A DNA stretch of 64,000 bases, taken from Paraburkholderia sp. BL23I1N1. Its GTDB lineage: Bacteria; Pseudomonadota; Gammaproteobacteria; Burkholderiales; Burkholderiaceae. Within the stretch, counting starts at the first letter, position 1. Every line of letters begins with the position of its first letter. The stretch lies in assembly GCF_003610295.1 (NCBI RefSeq), contig NZ_RAPV01000001.1, forward strand, positions 3,410,001 through 3,474,000. The letters are read 5' to 3'. The translations under genes and the position numbers were made by a program. Below, in pieces: positions 53,127-62,448 of the stretch. The notes below the pieces were generated by a model. The model had not been told where the DNA came from. It saw only the letters and a list, made by a program, of their open reading frames with translations, and made no database searches.

Positions 53127-53576
53127 TTACTTCGCGAGCGCGGCTTTGACTTGTGCCGAGACAGCGGTCATGTCGGCGCGGCCCGCCAGCTTCGGCTTGA
53201 GCACGCCCATCACCTTGCCCATGTCCTGCGGGCCGGCAGCGCCGGTTTGCGCGACCGCGGCCTGAACTTCGGCAACGATCTCCGCTTCGGACATTTGCGC
53301 CGGCATATAGGCGGACAGGATAGCCAGTTCGGCCTTTTCCTTGTCGGCGAGATCCGTACGGCCAGCGGCTTCGAACTGGCTGATCGAGTCCTTGCGCTGC
53401 TTGATCATCTTGTCGATGACGGCGGTGATCGCCGCGTCGTCCAGGGTGACGCGTTCGTCGACTTCGCGCTGCTTGACCGCGGCGAGCAGCAAACGGATCG
53501 TGCCGAGACGTTCGGTCTCACGCGCCCGCATGGCAGCTTTCATATCGTCGTTGATCTGGTCCTTGAGACTCATCAC
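53127..53576 (-). CDS. yqeY: GatB/YqeY domain protein
   Basis: A 149-residue helical protein of the GatB/YqeY family, related to the tRNA-binding tail of the GatB amidotransferase subunit. Family marks are MSLKDQINDDMKAAMRARET, RLGTIRLLLAAVKQREVDER, FEAAGRTDLADKEKAELAIL and DMGKVMGVLKPKLAGRADM. The exact role is unknown; it is thought to touch tRNA or amidated aminoacyl-tRNA. In many Burkholderiales it sits between rpsU and dnaG, as here. Confidence 0.92.
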   Translation of the reverse strand: MMSLKDQINDDMKAAMRARETERLGTIRLLLAAVKQREVDERVTLDDAAITAVIDKMIKQRKDSISQFEAAGRTDLADKEKAELAILSAYMPAQMSEAEIVAEVQAAVAQTGAAGPQDMGKVMGVLKPKLAGRADMTAVSAQVKAALAK

Positions 53577-53659
53577 TCACCTGAATGCGTTGAAAATTTA
53601 AAAACGGCCGGCTAACTGCACCCAAGCCCTGTATCAACACGCCGCATCCAACACAAACG

Positions 53660-53687
53660 CCCGCTTGGGACTGCTTCCTCAAGCGGG
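53660..53687 (-). terminator. Hairpin between rpsU and yqeY
   Basis: CCCGCTTG (53660-53667) and CAAGCGGG (53680-53687) form a perfect 8-base stem; on the operon strand a T-containing CGTTTGTGTT follows, so it is a weak terminator or attenuator after rpsU, giving more S21 than YqeY and primase. Confidence 0.55.
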
Positions 53688-53821
53688 TTGGCGCGAATTT
53701 GCGTAGTGGATGCGACCCTGCCGGCTGGCCCGAAGGGCCGTGTTTTCCGCGACGGCACCTGCTGCGCCGTCACCGTTGGATGTCGCCGCTCCGTTCAACG
53801 GGAACCGCGGCAACGCCAGAA

Positions 53822-54034
53822 TCAGTAGAACTTCTTTGGCAGCATCTGGCCACGCAGACGCTTGAAATGACGCTTAACCGCAGCCGCCTTCTTGCGCTTG
53901 CGCTCAGCCGTAGGCTTTTCGTAAAACTCGCGGGCGCGAAGTTCCGTCAGCAACCCGTTTTTCTCCATCGTGCGCTTGAAGCGCCGCATGGCAACTTCAA
54001 ACGGCTCGTTGTCTTTTACGCGGATGATCGTCAT
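53822..54034 (-). CDS. rpsU: 30S ribosomal protein S21
   Basis: A 70-residue, strongly basic protein. It begins [20 protein letters not shown], continues with [20 protein letters not shown] and ends with [13 protein letters not shown]21 binds near the anti-Shine-Dalgarno end of 16S rRNA and helps initiation. It is the first gene of the macromolecular-synthesis operon and has a TATACT promoter just upstream. Confidence 0.97.
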   Translation of the reverse strand: MTIIRVKDNEPFEVAMRRFKRTMEKNGLLTELRAREFYEKPTAERKRKKAAAVKRHFKRLRGQMLPKKFY

Positions 54035-54066
54035 TTTTCAATAACGGAACTTTGTAAAGGTTCAGG

Positions 54067-54072
54067 AGTATA
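54067..54072 (-). promoter_or_regulatory. Promoter -10 for the rpsU operon
   Basis: TATACT on the minus strand, 33 bases before the rpsU start, with a weak TTAGCT 17 bases further upstream. It is the best candidate for the operon promoter in the 76-base gap. Confidence 0.5.
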
Positions 54073-54110
54073 GCAGAGCTTTCTCACAAAGCTAATGCGC
54101 CGTCAAGCCC

Positions 54111-55322
54111 CTAGAAAACGTACTCCGCAGCCGCCTGGCCGGCCGCCACACCGGAGGCCCACGCCCATTGGAAATTGTAGCCGCCGAGCCAGCCGGTCAC
54201 GTCGACCGCCTCGCCGATGAAGTACAAACCGGGCGCCCGGGCGCTCATCATCGTCGCCGATGACAGGTCGCGCGTATCGATGCCGCCGCGCGTGACTTCG
54301 GCCTTGCGGTAGCCTTCGGTGCCGTTCGGGGTGAGCGTCCAGCGCGACAATGCCTCGCCGACGCGGCGCAACGTCTTGTCCGGCAGATCGGCCACGCGCG
54401 CTTCGGCGGGAATCTGGTGGGTTTCCAGCCAGACATGGGCGAGCCGTTGCGGCACCCATTCCGAGAGCAGATTGGCGATCTGGCGCCTGGTGCCGGTTTT
54501 GGCTTCCAGCAAGGCGCTCGTGGCGTCCTGCTCGGGCAGCAGATTGATGTGAATCGGCTCGCCAGGCTGCCAGTAGCTCGAAATCTGCAGCACGCCCGGG
54601 CCCGACAGGCCGCGGTGCGTAAGCAGCAGGTCTTCGTTGAACTCGGCACCGGTCTTTTTGTTGCCGGTCGCCAGTTGCACGTCGAGCGATACGCCGGAGA
54701 GCGCCGAGAACGGCTCCCAGTCGGTCGGCGCGAAGGTCAGCGGAACTAGCGCGGGACGCGTGTCGATCAGCTTGTGGCCGAATTGCTTGGCGACGCGGTA
54801 GGCGAAATCGGTGGCGCCAATCTTGGGAATCGACAGGCCGCCGGTCGCCACCACGAGCGCGCGGGCCGTGATCGGGCCCGAGTGGGTGTCCAGCGTGAAC
54901 CATCCTTCGGCATCATGGCGCACCTGTTCGACCGCGAGCGGCGTGCGCCATGCAATACGGCCCGCGTCGCATTCGTTCTTCAGTACGTTGATGACTGCGT
55001 CGCTCGACTGATCGCAAAACAACTGCCCCTTATGCTTCTCGTGCCACGTCACGTGATGGCGCTTGAGGAGCGCCATGAAGTCACGCGGCGTATAGCGCGC
55101 CAGCGCCGAGCGGCAGAAATGGGGGTTGGCCGAAAGGTAGTTGGCCGGTCCGGCATACAGATTCGTGAAGTTGCACCGGCCGCCGCCGGAAATGCGGATT
55201 TTTTCCGCGAGGCGCTGCGAGTGGTCGATCAGCACCACGCGACGGCCAAGTTGCCCGGCCACGGCCGCGCACATCATGCCGGCCGCGCCCGCGCCGATCA
55301 CTGCGATATCAAAGGATTCCAT
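54111..55322 (-). CDS. HI0933-family NAD(P)/FAD-dependent oxidoreductase
   Basis: A 403-residue flavoprotein of the HI0933/BaiN group. The FAD dinucleotide fold is IGAGAAGMMCAAVAGQLGRR (GxGxxG near residue 10), with the family GGGRCNFTNLYA motif at about 47-58, ARALVVATGGLSIPKIGATD in the middle and the C-terminal LYFIGEAVDVTGWLGGYN. The E. coli homologue YhiN and Clostridium BaiN belong here; a general role in flavin redox is assumed but the substrate is unknown. It lies divergent from tsaD and downstream of the rpsU promoter region. Confidence 0.9.
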   Translation of the reverse strand: MESFDIAVIGAGAAGMMCAAVAGQLGRRVVLIDHSQRLAEKIRISGGGRCNFTNLYAGPANYLSANPHFCRSALARYTPRDFMALLKRHHVTWHEKHKGQLFCDQSSDAVINVLKNECDAGRIAWRTPLAVEQVRHDAEGWFTLDTHSGPITARALVVATGGLSIPKIGATDFAYRVAKQFGHKLIDTRPALVPLTFAPTDWEPFSALSGVSLDVQLATGNKKTGAEFNEDLLLTHRGLSGPGVLQISSYWQPGEPIHINLLPEQDATSALLEAKTGTRRQIANLLSEWVPQRLAHVWLETHQIPAEARVADLPDKTLRRVGEALSRWTLTPNGTEGYRKAEVTRGGIDTRDLSSATMMSARAPGLYFIGEAVDVTGWLGGYNFQWAWASGVAAGQAAAEYVF

Positions 55323-55368
55323 GGGGCCGCATTGTACCCGCGCGTCTGCGGCGCCCTGTCCGCGCTGC

Positions 55369-55374
55369 TATACT
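55369..55374 (+). promoter_or_regulatory. Promoter -10 for tsaD
   Basis: TATACT about 70 bases before the tsaD start, in the gap shared with the flavoprotein gene. No clear -35 is seen. Confidence 0.4.
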
Positions 55375-55444
55375 TTAACGCTCGCCTTTTCACTTTTTGG
55401 GCGCTGGAGTGGCTTCACTCGTGCGCCCGTTCAAATCGCCCATC

Positions 55445-56473
55445 ATGCTCGTTCTCGGCATCGAAAGCTCCTGCGACGAAACCGGTCTCGCGCTCTACGA
55501 CACAGAGCGCGGCCTGCTCGCGCACGCGCTGCATTCGCAAATTGCGATGCACCGGGAATACGGCGGCGTGGTGCCGGAGTTGGCGTCGCGCGACCATATC
55601 CGGCGCGCGCTGCCGCTGCTCGAAGAGGTGATGGAACGCACGGGCGCGGTGCGCGGCGACATCGACGCGATCGCCTATACGCAGGGCCCAGGCCTCGCGG
55701 GCGCGCTGCTGGTCGGCGCGAGCGTCGCCAATTCGCTAGCCATGGCATGGGACAAGCCGACCATCGGCATCCACCATCTCGAAGGGCACCTGCTGTCGCC
55801 GCTGCTGGTGGACGAGCCGCCGCCGTTTCCGTTCGTCGCGCTCCTGGTATCAGGTGGCCATACGCAGTTGATGCGCGTAACGGACGTGGGCGTCTACGAA
55901 ACGCTCGGCGAAACGCTGGACGACGCCGCTGGCGAAGCTTTCGACAAAACCGCAAAGCTTCTCGGCCTCGGTTATCCGGGCGGCCCGGAAGTGTCGCGAA
56001 TGGCTGAATTCGGCACCCCGGGCGCAGTCGTCCTGCCGCGCCCGATGCTGCATTCCGGCGACCTCGATTTCAGCTTCAGCGGCCTGAAGACCGCGGTCCT
56101 CACGCATGCCAAGAAGCTGGGCGGCACGAATATCTGCGAGCAGGCGAAAGCCGATCTGGCGCGCGGTTTCGTCGACGCGGCCGTGGAAGTGCTGGCGGCG
56201 AAATCGCTGGCCGCGCTCAAACGGACCAAGCTCAATCGACTGGTGGTCGCGGGCGGGGTCGGTGCGAACCGGCAACTGCGGGAGGCACTTTCCGCCGCGG
56301 CGAAGAAACGCAATTTTTTCGTGCACTACCCGGACCTCTCTCTGTGCACGGACAACGGCGCAATGATCGCGCTGGCCGGCGCATTGCGATTGCAACGCTG
56401 GCCCGATCAATCGTGCAAAGACTACGCATTCACGGTGAAGCCGCGCTGGGATCTGACGTCCCTCGCACGCTGA
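55445..56473 (+). CDS. tsaD: tRNA threonylcarbamoyladenosine synthase subunit TsaD
   Basis: A 342-residue ASKHA-fold protein that transfers threonylcarbamoyl to A37 of ANN-decoding tRNAs, with TsaB and TsaE. It opens [18 protein letters not shown] and has the metal pair H111 and H115 in [10 protein letters not shown], plus [11 protein letters not shown] and [17 protein letters not shown]. The frame is open upstream, but the family N-terminus begins at ATG 55445. The gene has its own promoter-like TATACT. Its modification sits beside the anticodon of CAU tRNAs among others. Confidence 0.96.
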   Translation: MLVLGIESSCDETGLALYDTERGLLAHALHSQIAMHREYGGVVPELASRDHIRRALPLLEEVMERTGAVRGDIDAIAYTQGPGLAGALLVGASVANSLAMAWDKPTIGIHHLEGHLLSPLLVDEPPPFPFVALLVSGGHTQLMRVTDVGVYETLGETLDDAAGEAFDKTAKLLGLGYPGGPEVSRMAEFGTPGAVVLPRPMLHSGDLDFSFSGLKTAVLTHAKKLGGTNICEQAKADLARGFVDAAVEVLAAKSLAALKRTKLNRLVVAGGVGANRQLREALSAAAKKRNFFVHYPDLSLCTDNGAMIALAGALRLQRWPDQSCKDYAFTVKPRWDLTSLAR

Positions 56474-56491
56474 GTCGCGACCTGATGGCGT

Positions 56492-56522
56492 AAAAAAAGC
56501 CGCTCGGAAGAGCGGCTTTTCT
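56492..56522. terminator. Bidirectional terminator between tsaD and folE2
   Basis: AAAGCCGCTC (56496-56505) and GAGCGGCTTT (56510-56519), loop GGAA, with A-run on the left and T on the right. It ends both convergent genes. Confidence 0.88.
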
Positions 56523-56552
56523 ATTTGAGCCGTGTCGTGTCAGACAAGCGAA

Positions 56553-57359
56553 TCACGCCGCCCGCTTATCCCGCTCAATCACCGCATACGCGCTGTGATT
56601 GTGAATCGATTCGAAGTTCTCAGCTTCAAGCACATAAGCGACGATGCGCTCGTCCGCATTCAGACGCTGCGCGACGTCGCGCACCAGGTCTTCGACGAAC
56701 TTCGGGTTTTCGTAAGCACGCTCGGTGACGAACTTCTCATCCGGGCGCTTGAGCAAGCCCCACAGTTCGCACGAGGCTTCTTCTTCAGCGATACGAACCA
56801 GTTCTTCCACCGCCACGTCGCCCGCCAGCTCGGCGTTGATGGTGACGTGCGAACGCTGGTTGTGCGCGCCGTACTGCGAAATCTTTTTCGAGCACGGGCA
56901 CAGGCTCGTGACCGGCACCAGCACCTTCAGGAACAAACGCGTCGCGCCGTTGCGAGTCTCGCCTGCCAACGTTACTTCGTAGTCCAGCAGACTTTGCACG
57001 CCCGACACCGGCGCGGTCTTATTCATGAAGTACGGGAACGACACTTCGATGCGACCCGCCTCGGCCTCGAGCTTTTCGAGCATCGCGGCGAGCATGGTGC
57101 GGAACGTGGCCGCCTCGAGCGGCGCCTTGTTCTCTTCAAGCAGCGCAACGAAGCGAGACATGTGCGTGCCCTTCTGATCGGCAGGCAGATGTACGTCGAG
57201 ATTCCACGTGCCCACAGAAGGCTGCACTTCGCCGCTTTGCGTGCGCACCGTCAACGGATGACGCACTGCCTTGACGCCGACTCGTTGAATCGGAATCTGA
57301 CGCGTATCGGGCGTGCTCTGCACGTCGGGCATCACAAAGGCGGGGTTCATCTGGTTCAT
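56553..57359 (-). CDS. folE2: GTP cyclohydrolase FolE2 (type IB)
   Basis: A 268-residue enzyme that turns GTP into 7,8-dihydroneopterin triphosphate, the first step of folate synthesis. Marks are the opening region [19 protein letters not shown], the metal-site C154-P-C156 in [20 protein letters not shown], and [14 protein letters not shown] near the end. Type IB enzymes can use metals other than zinc and often back up or replace FolE1 under low zinc. AAGGAC precedes the ATG. Its leader has three hairpins (57471-57577). Confidence 0.95.
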   Translation of the reverse strand: MNQMNPAFVMPDVQSTPDTRQIPIQRVGVKAVRHPLTVRTQSGEVQPSVGTWNLDVHLPADQKGTHMSRFVALLEENKAPLEAATFRTMLAAMLEKLEAEAGRIEVSFPYFMNKTAPVSGVQSLLDYEVTLAGETRNGATRLFLKVLVPVTSLCPCSKKISQYGAHNQRSHVTINAELAGDVAVEELVRIAEEEASCELWGLLKRPDEKFVTERAYENPKFVEDLVRDVAQRLNADERIVAYVLEAENFESIHNHSAYAVIERDKRAA

Positions 57360-57470
57360 ATTCTTGTCCTTTCAAGAAAACGCCGGGCCGTCCCACGTTT
57401 TCCGCTCCGCGGGAAATCCCCCGCCCCGAAGGAAGTCCTTGGAGGATTAGGGGACTGCCCCTTGGGGAAG

Positions 57471-57577
57471 TGTCGCAAAGCGACAGATTGGGGGGCGCTC
57501 AGCGGCCGTGCGAATCAGGGCGCACAACGGCGAACGCCGGCCCCTGCCGGCGTTGGATGATGGACCCGAAGGTCCAT
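57471..57577 (-). promoter_or_regulatory. Three hairpins in the folE2 leader
   Basis: Within the 317-base gap between dxs and folE2, the folE2 strand can form: ATGGACC-TTCG-GGTCCAT (57577-57560), a stem with a UUCG tetraloop; AACGCCGGC-AGGG-GCCGGCGTT (57554-57533), 9 bp; and TGTCGC-TTT-GCGACA (57485-57471). No T-run follows, so they are not simple terminators. The layout suggests a structured 5' leader, a riboswitch, or an intergenic repeat element. Confidence 0.5.
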
Positions 57578-57676
57578 CGATTCAAGTTGGAGATTGCTAT
57601 GACCGCCATAGCCGCGGCACAGCGCACGGCAGAGCGGCTGAACGACTCCGTCAATCGACGCAGCTAATCGACGCCG

Positions 57677-59584
57677 TTAAGCGACGCGCTTCACCGAGGA
57701 TTGACCGGCGACCGCGCCGCTCGAAAGAAAGCGTTCGCGAATCGACTTGGCGATGCCTGCGGCGTCGAGACCACACGCGGCGAGCAGCTTGGCCGGATCT
57801 CCATGATCGATGAAGCGATCCGGAAGACCCAATTGTAGTACGGGCCGCATAACCCCACTTTCAAGCAGGGCTTCGACGCAAGCCGAACCCGCGCCGCCCA
57901 TCACACAGCCTTCTTCGACCGTGACGACGGCGTCGTGCGTTTCGGCCAGTTGACGAACCAGCTCGGCGTCCAGCGGCTTCACGAAGCGCATGTTCGCCAC
58001 TGTGGCGTCCAGTTGCTCAGCAGCGGCCAGCGACGGCGCAACCATCGTGCCGAACGCCAGAATCGCAATCCGCTTGCCGGCCGGTTGCGCGGTTTCGCGA
58101 CGGATCTCGCCCTTGCCAAGCGGCAGTGCGGTCATCTGCTTGACGGTTGCCACGCCAGTGCCGGCGCCGCGCGGATAGCGCACCGCCGTCGGATTCGGCT
58201 GTTGCAACGCCGTGTACAGCATCTGACGACATTCGTTTTCGTCCGATGGCGCCATCACGGTCATGTTCGGAATGCAGCGCATAAACGCCAGATCGTAAGC
58301 GCCCGCATGCGTGGCGCCGTCCGCGCCGACCAGACCCGCACGGTCGATGGCGAACACCACCGGCAGGTTTTGCAGCGCGACGTCGTGGATCAGCTGGTCA
58401 TACGCGCGTTGCAGGAAGGTCGAGTAGATCGCGACCACCGGCTTCATGCCGTCCGCGGCCAGACCGCCGGCGAACGTCACGGCGTGCTGCTCGGCAATGC
58501 CGACGTCGAAGTAGCGATCCGGGAAACGCTTCTCGAACTCGACCATGCCCGAGCCTTCACGCATGGCCGGCGTGATACCGATCACGCGCGCGTCCAGTTC
58601 CGCCGCGTCGCACAGCCATTCGCCGAACACCTGCGTGTAGGTTTTTTTCGACGGCGTGGTGGCCGGCTTGATGCCTTCAGCCGGGTTGAACTTGCCCGGG
58701 CCGTGGTACAGCACCGGATCGGCTTCAGCCAGCTTGTAGCCCTGCCCCTTCTTCGTCACGACGTGCAGGAATTGCGGACCACGCAGTTCCTTGATGTTCT
58801 GCAGCGTCGGGATCAGCGAATCGAGGTCGTGACCGTCGATCGGGCCGATGTAGTTGAAACCGAACTCTTCGAAGAGCGTGGCCGGCACGATCATGCCCTT
58901 CGCGTGCTCTTCGAGCTTGCGCGCCAGATCGAGCATAGGCGGCGCGACGCGCAGCACGCGTTCGACGCCCGCACGCGCGGCAGCATAGAAGCGGCCCGAC
59001 ATCAGGCGCGCCAGATGGCGATTCAGCGCGCCGACCGGCGGCGAAATCGACATGTCGTTGTCGTTGAGGATGACCAGCAGCGGCACGTCGTCTTCAACGC
59101 CTGCGTTGTTCATCGCCTCGAAGGCCATGCCGGCCGTCATCGCGCCGTCGCCGATCACGGCGATGCCCATGCGATTTTCGCCCTGCAGCTTGCTCGCGAC
59201 CGCCATGCCGAGCGCGGCCGAGATCGAGGTGCTGGAGTGCGCGGTGCCGAAGGTGTCGTATTCCGACTCGTCGCGCTTCGGAAAGCCCGAGATGCCGCCG
59301 AGCTGACGCAGCGTGTGCATCTTGTCGCGGCGGCCGGTCAGGATCTTGTGCGGATACGTTTGATGGCCGACGTCCCACACGATCCGGTCGCGTGGCGTAT
59401 CGAACACGTAGTGCAGAGCAATGGTCAACTCGACCGTGCCGAGATTGGACGAAAGATGGCCGCCCGTCTGCGATACGCTGTCGAGCACAAAAGCACGCAA
59501 CTCGTCGGCAAGCGGTTGCAATTGGCGGCGATCAAGGCGGCGCAGGGCTGCCGGGTCGTCGATGGTTTTCAGCAAGTCGTACAT
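57677..59584 (-). CDS. dxs: 1-deoxy-D-xylulose-5-phosphate synthase
   Basis: A 635-residue transketolase-like enzyme that joins pyruvate and glyceraldehyde-3-phosphate in the first step of the MEP isoprenoid pathway. The thiamine site is [20 protein letters not shown] (143-162), preceded by [16 protein letters not shown]. Other marks are [16 protein letters not shown] near 46-61 and, after residue 300, [20 protein letters not shown]. The start is ATG at 59584; the open frame extends 15 codons further. It is followed upstream by ispA, so the isoprenoid genes form a unit. Confidence 0.96.
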   Translation of the reverse strand: MYDLLKTIDDPAALRRLDRRQLQPLADELRAFVLDSVSQTGGHLSSNLGTVELTIALHYVFDTPRDRIVWDVGHQTYPHKILTGRRDKMHTLRQLGGISGFPKRDESEYDTFGTAHSSTSISAALGMAVASKLQGENRMGIAVIGDGAMTAGMAFEAMNNAGVEDDVPLLVILNDNDMSISPPVGALNRHLARLMSGRFYAAARAGVERVLRVAPPMLDLARKLEEHAKGMIVPATLFEEFGFNYIGPIDGHDLDSLIPTLQNIKELRGPQFLHVVTKKGQGYKLAEADPVLYHGPGKFNPAEGIKPATTPSKKTYTQVFGEWLCDAAELDARVIGITPAMREGSGMVEFEKRFPDRYFDVGIAEQHAVTFAGGLAADGMKPVVAIYSTFLQRAYDQLIHDVALQNLPVVFAIDRAGLVGADGATHAGAYDLAFMRCIPNMTVMAPSDENECRQMLYTALQQPNPTAVRYPRGAGTGVATVKQMTALPLGKGEIRRETAQPAGKRIAILAFGTMVAPSLAAAEQLDATVANMRFVKPLDAELVRQLAETHDAVVTVEEGCVMGGAGSACVEALLESGVMRPVLQLGLPDRFIDHGDPAKLLAACGLDAAGIAKSIRERFLSSGAVAGQSSVKRVA

Positions 59585-59670
59585 CGTCGTTCCATTGTAG
59601 GAAAACTTACGCGCCCGCACTTCATACATGCACCCCGTAGCAAAAGGTGCGCGGCGGCGGGCTTTCGCGT

Positions 59671-60552
59671 TCAGCTAACCCGGTTCACCACCAGGTCGGC
59701 CAATTCGGCAAGACGCTGCGCACGCGCGCCAAACGGCGCAATCGCAGCATGAGCGTCGCTGCGCAGTTGCGCTGCGAGCGCACGCGACGCATCTAGCCCA
59801 ATAATCGACACGTAGGTCGGCTTACCGTCCTTCGCATCTTTACCCGCCGTTTTGCCAAGCGTCGCGGAATCGGTCGTGACGTCGAGAATATCGTCGACAA
59901 CCTGAAACGCGAGGCCGACAGCGGCCGCATACGCGTCGAGCGAACGCATTGCGTCCGCATTCGGCGTTTCGCCCGCCAGCGCGCCCATGCGCACCGCAGC
60001 ACGCAGCAAGGCGCCGGTTTTCATCCGGTGCATGGTTTCCAGTTGCGGGCGCGTCAGCGTATGGCCGACGCTCGCGAGATCGATGGCCTGGCCGCCGCAC
60101 ATGCCGATCGAGCCGCTCGCCAACGCCAGTTCACGCACGAGCGATGCCTGCTGCTGCGGCGCCAGCACGTCCGATGTCAGCGCGACGAATGCCTGCGCCT
60201 GCAGCGCGTCGCCGACCAGCAGTGCGGTGGCTTCGTCATACTTGACGTGTACCGTGGGTTTGCCGCGACGCAGTGCGTCGTCGTCCATGCAGGGCATGTC
60301 GTCGTGCACGAGCGAGTACACGTGGATCATTTCCAGCGCCGCTGCTGCTGCGTCGAGGCACTCGGGGCGCGCGCCGGTCAGCTCGCCGGCCGCATGGCAC
60401 AGCAGCGGGCGCACCCGCTTGCCGCCGCCCAGCACCGCATAGCGCATGGCTTCGTGCAGTTTGGCCGGCTCGGTCGTCTCCGTGGGCAAATAGTGTTCTA
60501 GTGCCGATTCGACACGTTCGAGTACCGCGCGTGTCCATTGTTCGAATGTCAT
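59671..60552 (-). CDS. ispA: Farnesyl diphosphate synthase (polyprenyl synthetase)
   Basis: A 293-residue trans-prenyltransferase. The first aspartate-rich motif DDMPCMDDD is at 84-92 and the second is DDILDV near 220. It makes C15 farnesyl diphosphate from C5 units for ubiquinone, undecaprenyl and other isoprenoids, and feeds the carrier used by EPS and cell-wall synthesis. It overlaps xseB by 4 bases (ATGA) and lies 86 bases before dxs. Confidence 0.95.
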   Translation of the reverse strand: MTFEQWTRAVLERVESALEHYLPTETTEPAKLHEAMRYAVLGGGKRVRPLLCHAAGELTGARPECLDAAAAALEMIHVYSLVHDDMPCMDDDALRRGKPTVHVKYDEATALLVGDALQAQAFVALTSDVLAPQQQASLVRELALASGSIGMCGGQAIDLASVGHTLTRPQLETMHRMKTGALLRAAVRMGALAGETPNADAMRSLDAYAAAVGLAFQVVDDILDVTTDSATLGKTAGKDAKDGKPTYVSIIGLDASRALAAQLRSDAHAAIAPFGARAQRLAELADLVVNRVS

Positions 60553-60857
60553 AGGTCGTCCCCGCTTTCAGTAGCGGCTGTGCCTGCGGTATTCATGGGC
60601 AGCGGCTTGAGCGTCTCGCCATCGAGCACGCGCACCTGCTGCTCGACCTTCTCGAGCTGCTGCTGGCAAAACGCCACAAGAGCCGCACCGCGCCGGTAGG
60701 CCGCGAGCGACTCCTCGAGGCTGAGATTGCCGCCTTCCATGCGCGCAACCAGCCCCTCCAGCTCGGCCTGGGCCGCCTCGTAGTTCTCGGGCAGCGGCGG
60801 GGTATCGACGCCTTCAGCAGGCGCGGCAGCAGTATCTTTCGACGCGGTCTTCGCCAT
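60549..60857 (-). CDS. xseB: Exodeoxyribonuclease VII small subunit
   Basis: A 102-residue, mostly helical protein with the XseB core NYEAAQAELEGLVARMEGGN and LSLEESLAAYRRGAALVAFC, and a long Ala/Pro-rich N-terminal tail. It pairs with XseA (not in this window) to degrade single-stranded DNA. ATG at 60857 is chosen over the upstream in-frame TTG. The stop overlaps the ispA start, as in many beta-proteobacteria, where xseB-ispA-dxs is a conserved order. Confidence 0.94.
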   Translation of the reverse strand: MAKTASKDTAAAPAEGVDTPPLPENYEAAQAELEGLVARMEGGNLSLEESLAAYRRGAALVAFCQQQLEKVEQQVRVLDGETLKPLPMNTAGTAATESGDDL

Positions 60858-61067
60858 GAATAGTCGCAAAATTAAAACAAGTCGGACATTCTACGGCAAA
60901 AGCGACATTTCCGATCCGGTGGCCAGCCCAGGCCCCGCTATTGCCCTCCGTGTCCGGCCCTCAGTCTCGCAGAAAAAAAACGATTGGTCTGCGGCGAAAA
61001 CCTTGAACTTCCTTGACATTTTTGACCCAAATCAGGCACTTAAGCGCCCCAAGGAAGGGGAATCGGG

Positions 61068-61073
61068 TATAAT
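61068..61073 (+). promoter_or_regulatory. Promoter -10 for the Rieske oxygenase gene
   Basis: TATAAT, 72 bases before the Rieske gene start, in the divergent gap with xseB. No strong -35 at the proper distance; TTGACA lies too far upstream. Confidence 0.5.
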
Positions 61074-61144
61074 CGCGGGCTCCCTAAATCGAATCTATCG
61101 ATGGTTGGGTTGTTCACTGCTTTCACGTCTTCACGGGAGTGGGA

Positions 61145-62251
61145 ATGTCCAATCTGAGCAATGCATTGCAGTTGCGGTCTGTCCACAGCCAGCTGCCAGT
61201 CACGGCTTACTTTGACGAAGCGCTTCTAACGCGCGAAATCGAAACCCTTTTCAAGAAAGGTCCTCGCTACATCGGCCACGATCTCATGGTGCCCGAAGCG
61301 GGGAATTATTTTGCTTTGCCGAGCGAGAGCGAAGGGCGTGTGCTCGTCCGTAACCAGCAGTCGCAAGTCGAGCTGCTGTCGAACGTGTGCCGCCACCGGC
61401 AAGCCATCATGCTCAACGGCCGCGGCCAGACGGAGAACATCGTCTGCCCCCTGCACCGCTGGACGTACGACCTGAACGGCCAGCTCCTCGGTGCGCCTCA
61501 TTTTGCGGATAACCCTTGCCTGAATCTCGGCGCCACGCCGCTGCAGAACTGGCAAGGCCTGCTGTTCGAAGCGCAGGGGCGCGACGTCGCACGGGATCTG
61601 GCGCGCCTCGGCACCAAGCAACATTTCGATTTTTCGGGCTTCATGTTCGATCACGTCGAAGTGCACGAGTGCAACTACAACTGGAAGACCTTTATCGAGG
61701 TCTATCTGGAGGACTACCACGTCGCGCCGTTCCATCCGGGCCTCGGCAGCTTCGTCAATTGCGACGACCTGACGTGGGAATTCGGCGAGTGGTACAGCGT
61801 GCAGACGGTGGGCGTCCACAAGGATCTGGAGCAGCCAGGCAGCCCTACGTACCGTAAATGGCACGACGAGGTTCTGCGCTTCCGCGGCGGCAATCCGCCC
61901 GATTTCGGCGCGATCTGGATGGTGTACTACCCCGGCATCATGATCGAGTGGTATCCGCACGTGCTGGTCGTGTCGTGGTTGATTCCGCGCGGTCCGCAGA
62001 AAACCACCAATGTGGTGGAGTTCTATTACCCTGAGGAAATCGCGCTGTTCGAACGCGAGTTCGTCGAGGCAGAGCGCGCCGCCTATATGGAAACGGCCCG
62101 CGAAGACGACGAGATCGCCGAGCGCATGGACGCAGGCCGCCGCGCGCTGATGCAACGCGGCGAATCCCAGGTCGGCCCGTATCAAAGTCCGATGGAAGAC
62201 GGCATGCAGCACTTCCATGAATTCTTGCGGCGCGAACTCGGCGCAATCTGA
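61145..62251 (+). CDS. Rieske non-heme iron oxygenase, alpha subunit
   Basis: A 368-residue aromatic-ring-hydroxylating or demethylating oxygenase. The Rieske [2Fe-2S] cluster has C82, H84, C101 and H104 (CRHRQ, CPLHRWTYDLNG). The catalytic non-heme site has D190, H192 and H197 in YLEDYHVAPFHPG. The C-terminal domain and its size match single-component alpha subunits. No reductase, ferredoxin or beta subunit gene is next to it, so electrons must come from elsewhere. GGGAG lies 6 bases before ATG 61145. It is divergent from xseB and followed by a terminator. The substrate is unknown. Confidence 0.88.
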   Translation: MSNLSNALQLRSVHSQLPVTAYFDEALLTREIETLFKKGPRYIGHDLMVPEAGNYFALPSESEGRVLVRNQQSQVELLSNVCRHRQAIMLNGRGQTENIVCPLHRWTYDLNGQLLGAPHFADNPCLNLGATPLQNWQGLLFEAQGRDVARDLARLGTKQHFDFSGFMFDHVEVHECNYNWKTFIEVYLEDYHVAPFHPGLGSFVNCDDLTWEFGEWYSVQTVGVHKDLEQPGSPTYRKWHDEVLRFRGGNPPDFGAIWMVYYPGIMIEWYPHVLVVSWLIPRGPQKTTNVVEFYYPEEIALFEREFVEAERAAYMETAREDDEIAERMDAGRRALMQRGESQVGPYQSPMEDGMQHFHEFLRRELGAI

Positions 62252-62314
62252 TCCGCGCGCTCCGCATTGACCGGCGTTTGAGCCGACCTTTGCTCAAAGC
62301 GCATCAAAGCATGG

Positions 62315-62344
62315 AAAGACGGGCTTCGGCCCGTCTTTTTTTGT
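62315..62344 (+). terminator. Intrinsic terminator after the Rieske gene
   Basis: AAAGACGGGC (62315-62324) and GCCCGTCTTT (62329-62338) with a TTCG loop, followed by a T-run. Confidence 0.88.
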
Positions 62345-62448
62345 TTAGACTATCAGTATCGTTCGGCCATTCGCTAACGGCGCCAAGCCGCCGGGCAAGC
62401 GCCGCAATCGCCCGCTTTACAACCATCTTGCATGGGACCGGAGACGTC

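Noticed and set aside
57935..59752. Long open frame antisense to dxs
   Set aside because: It mirrors dxs codon structure and has no recognisable domains.
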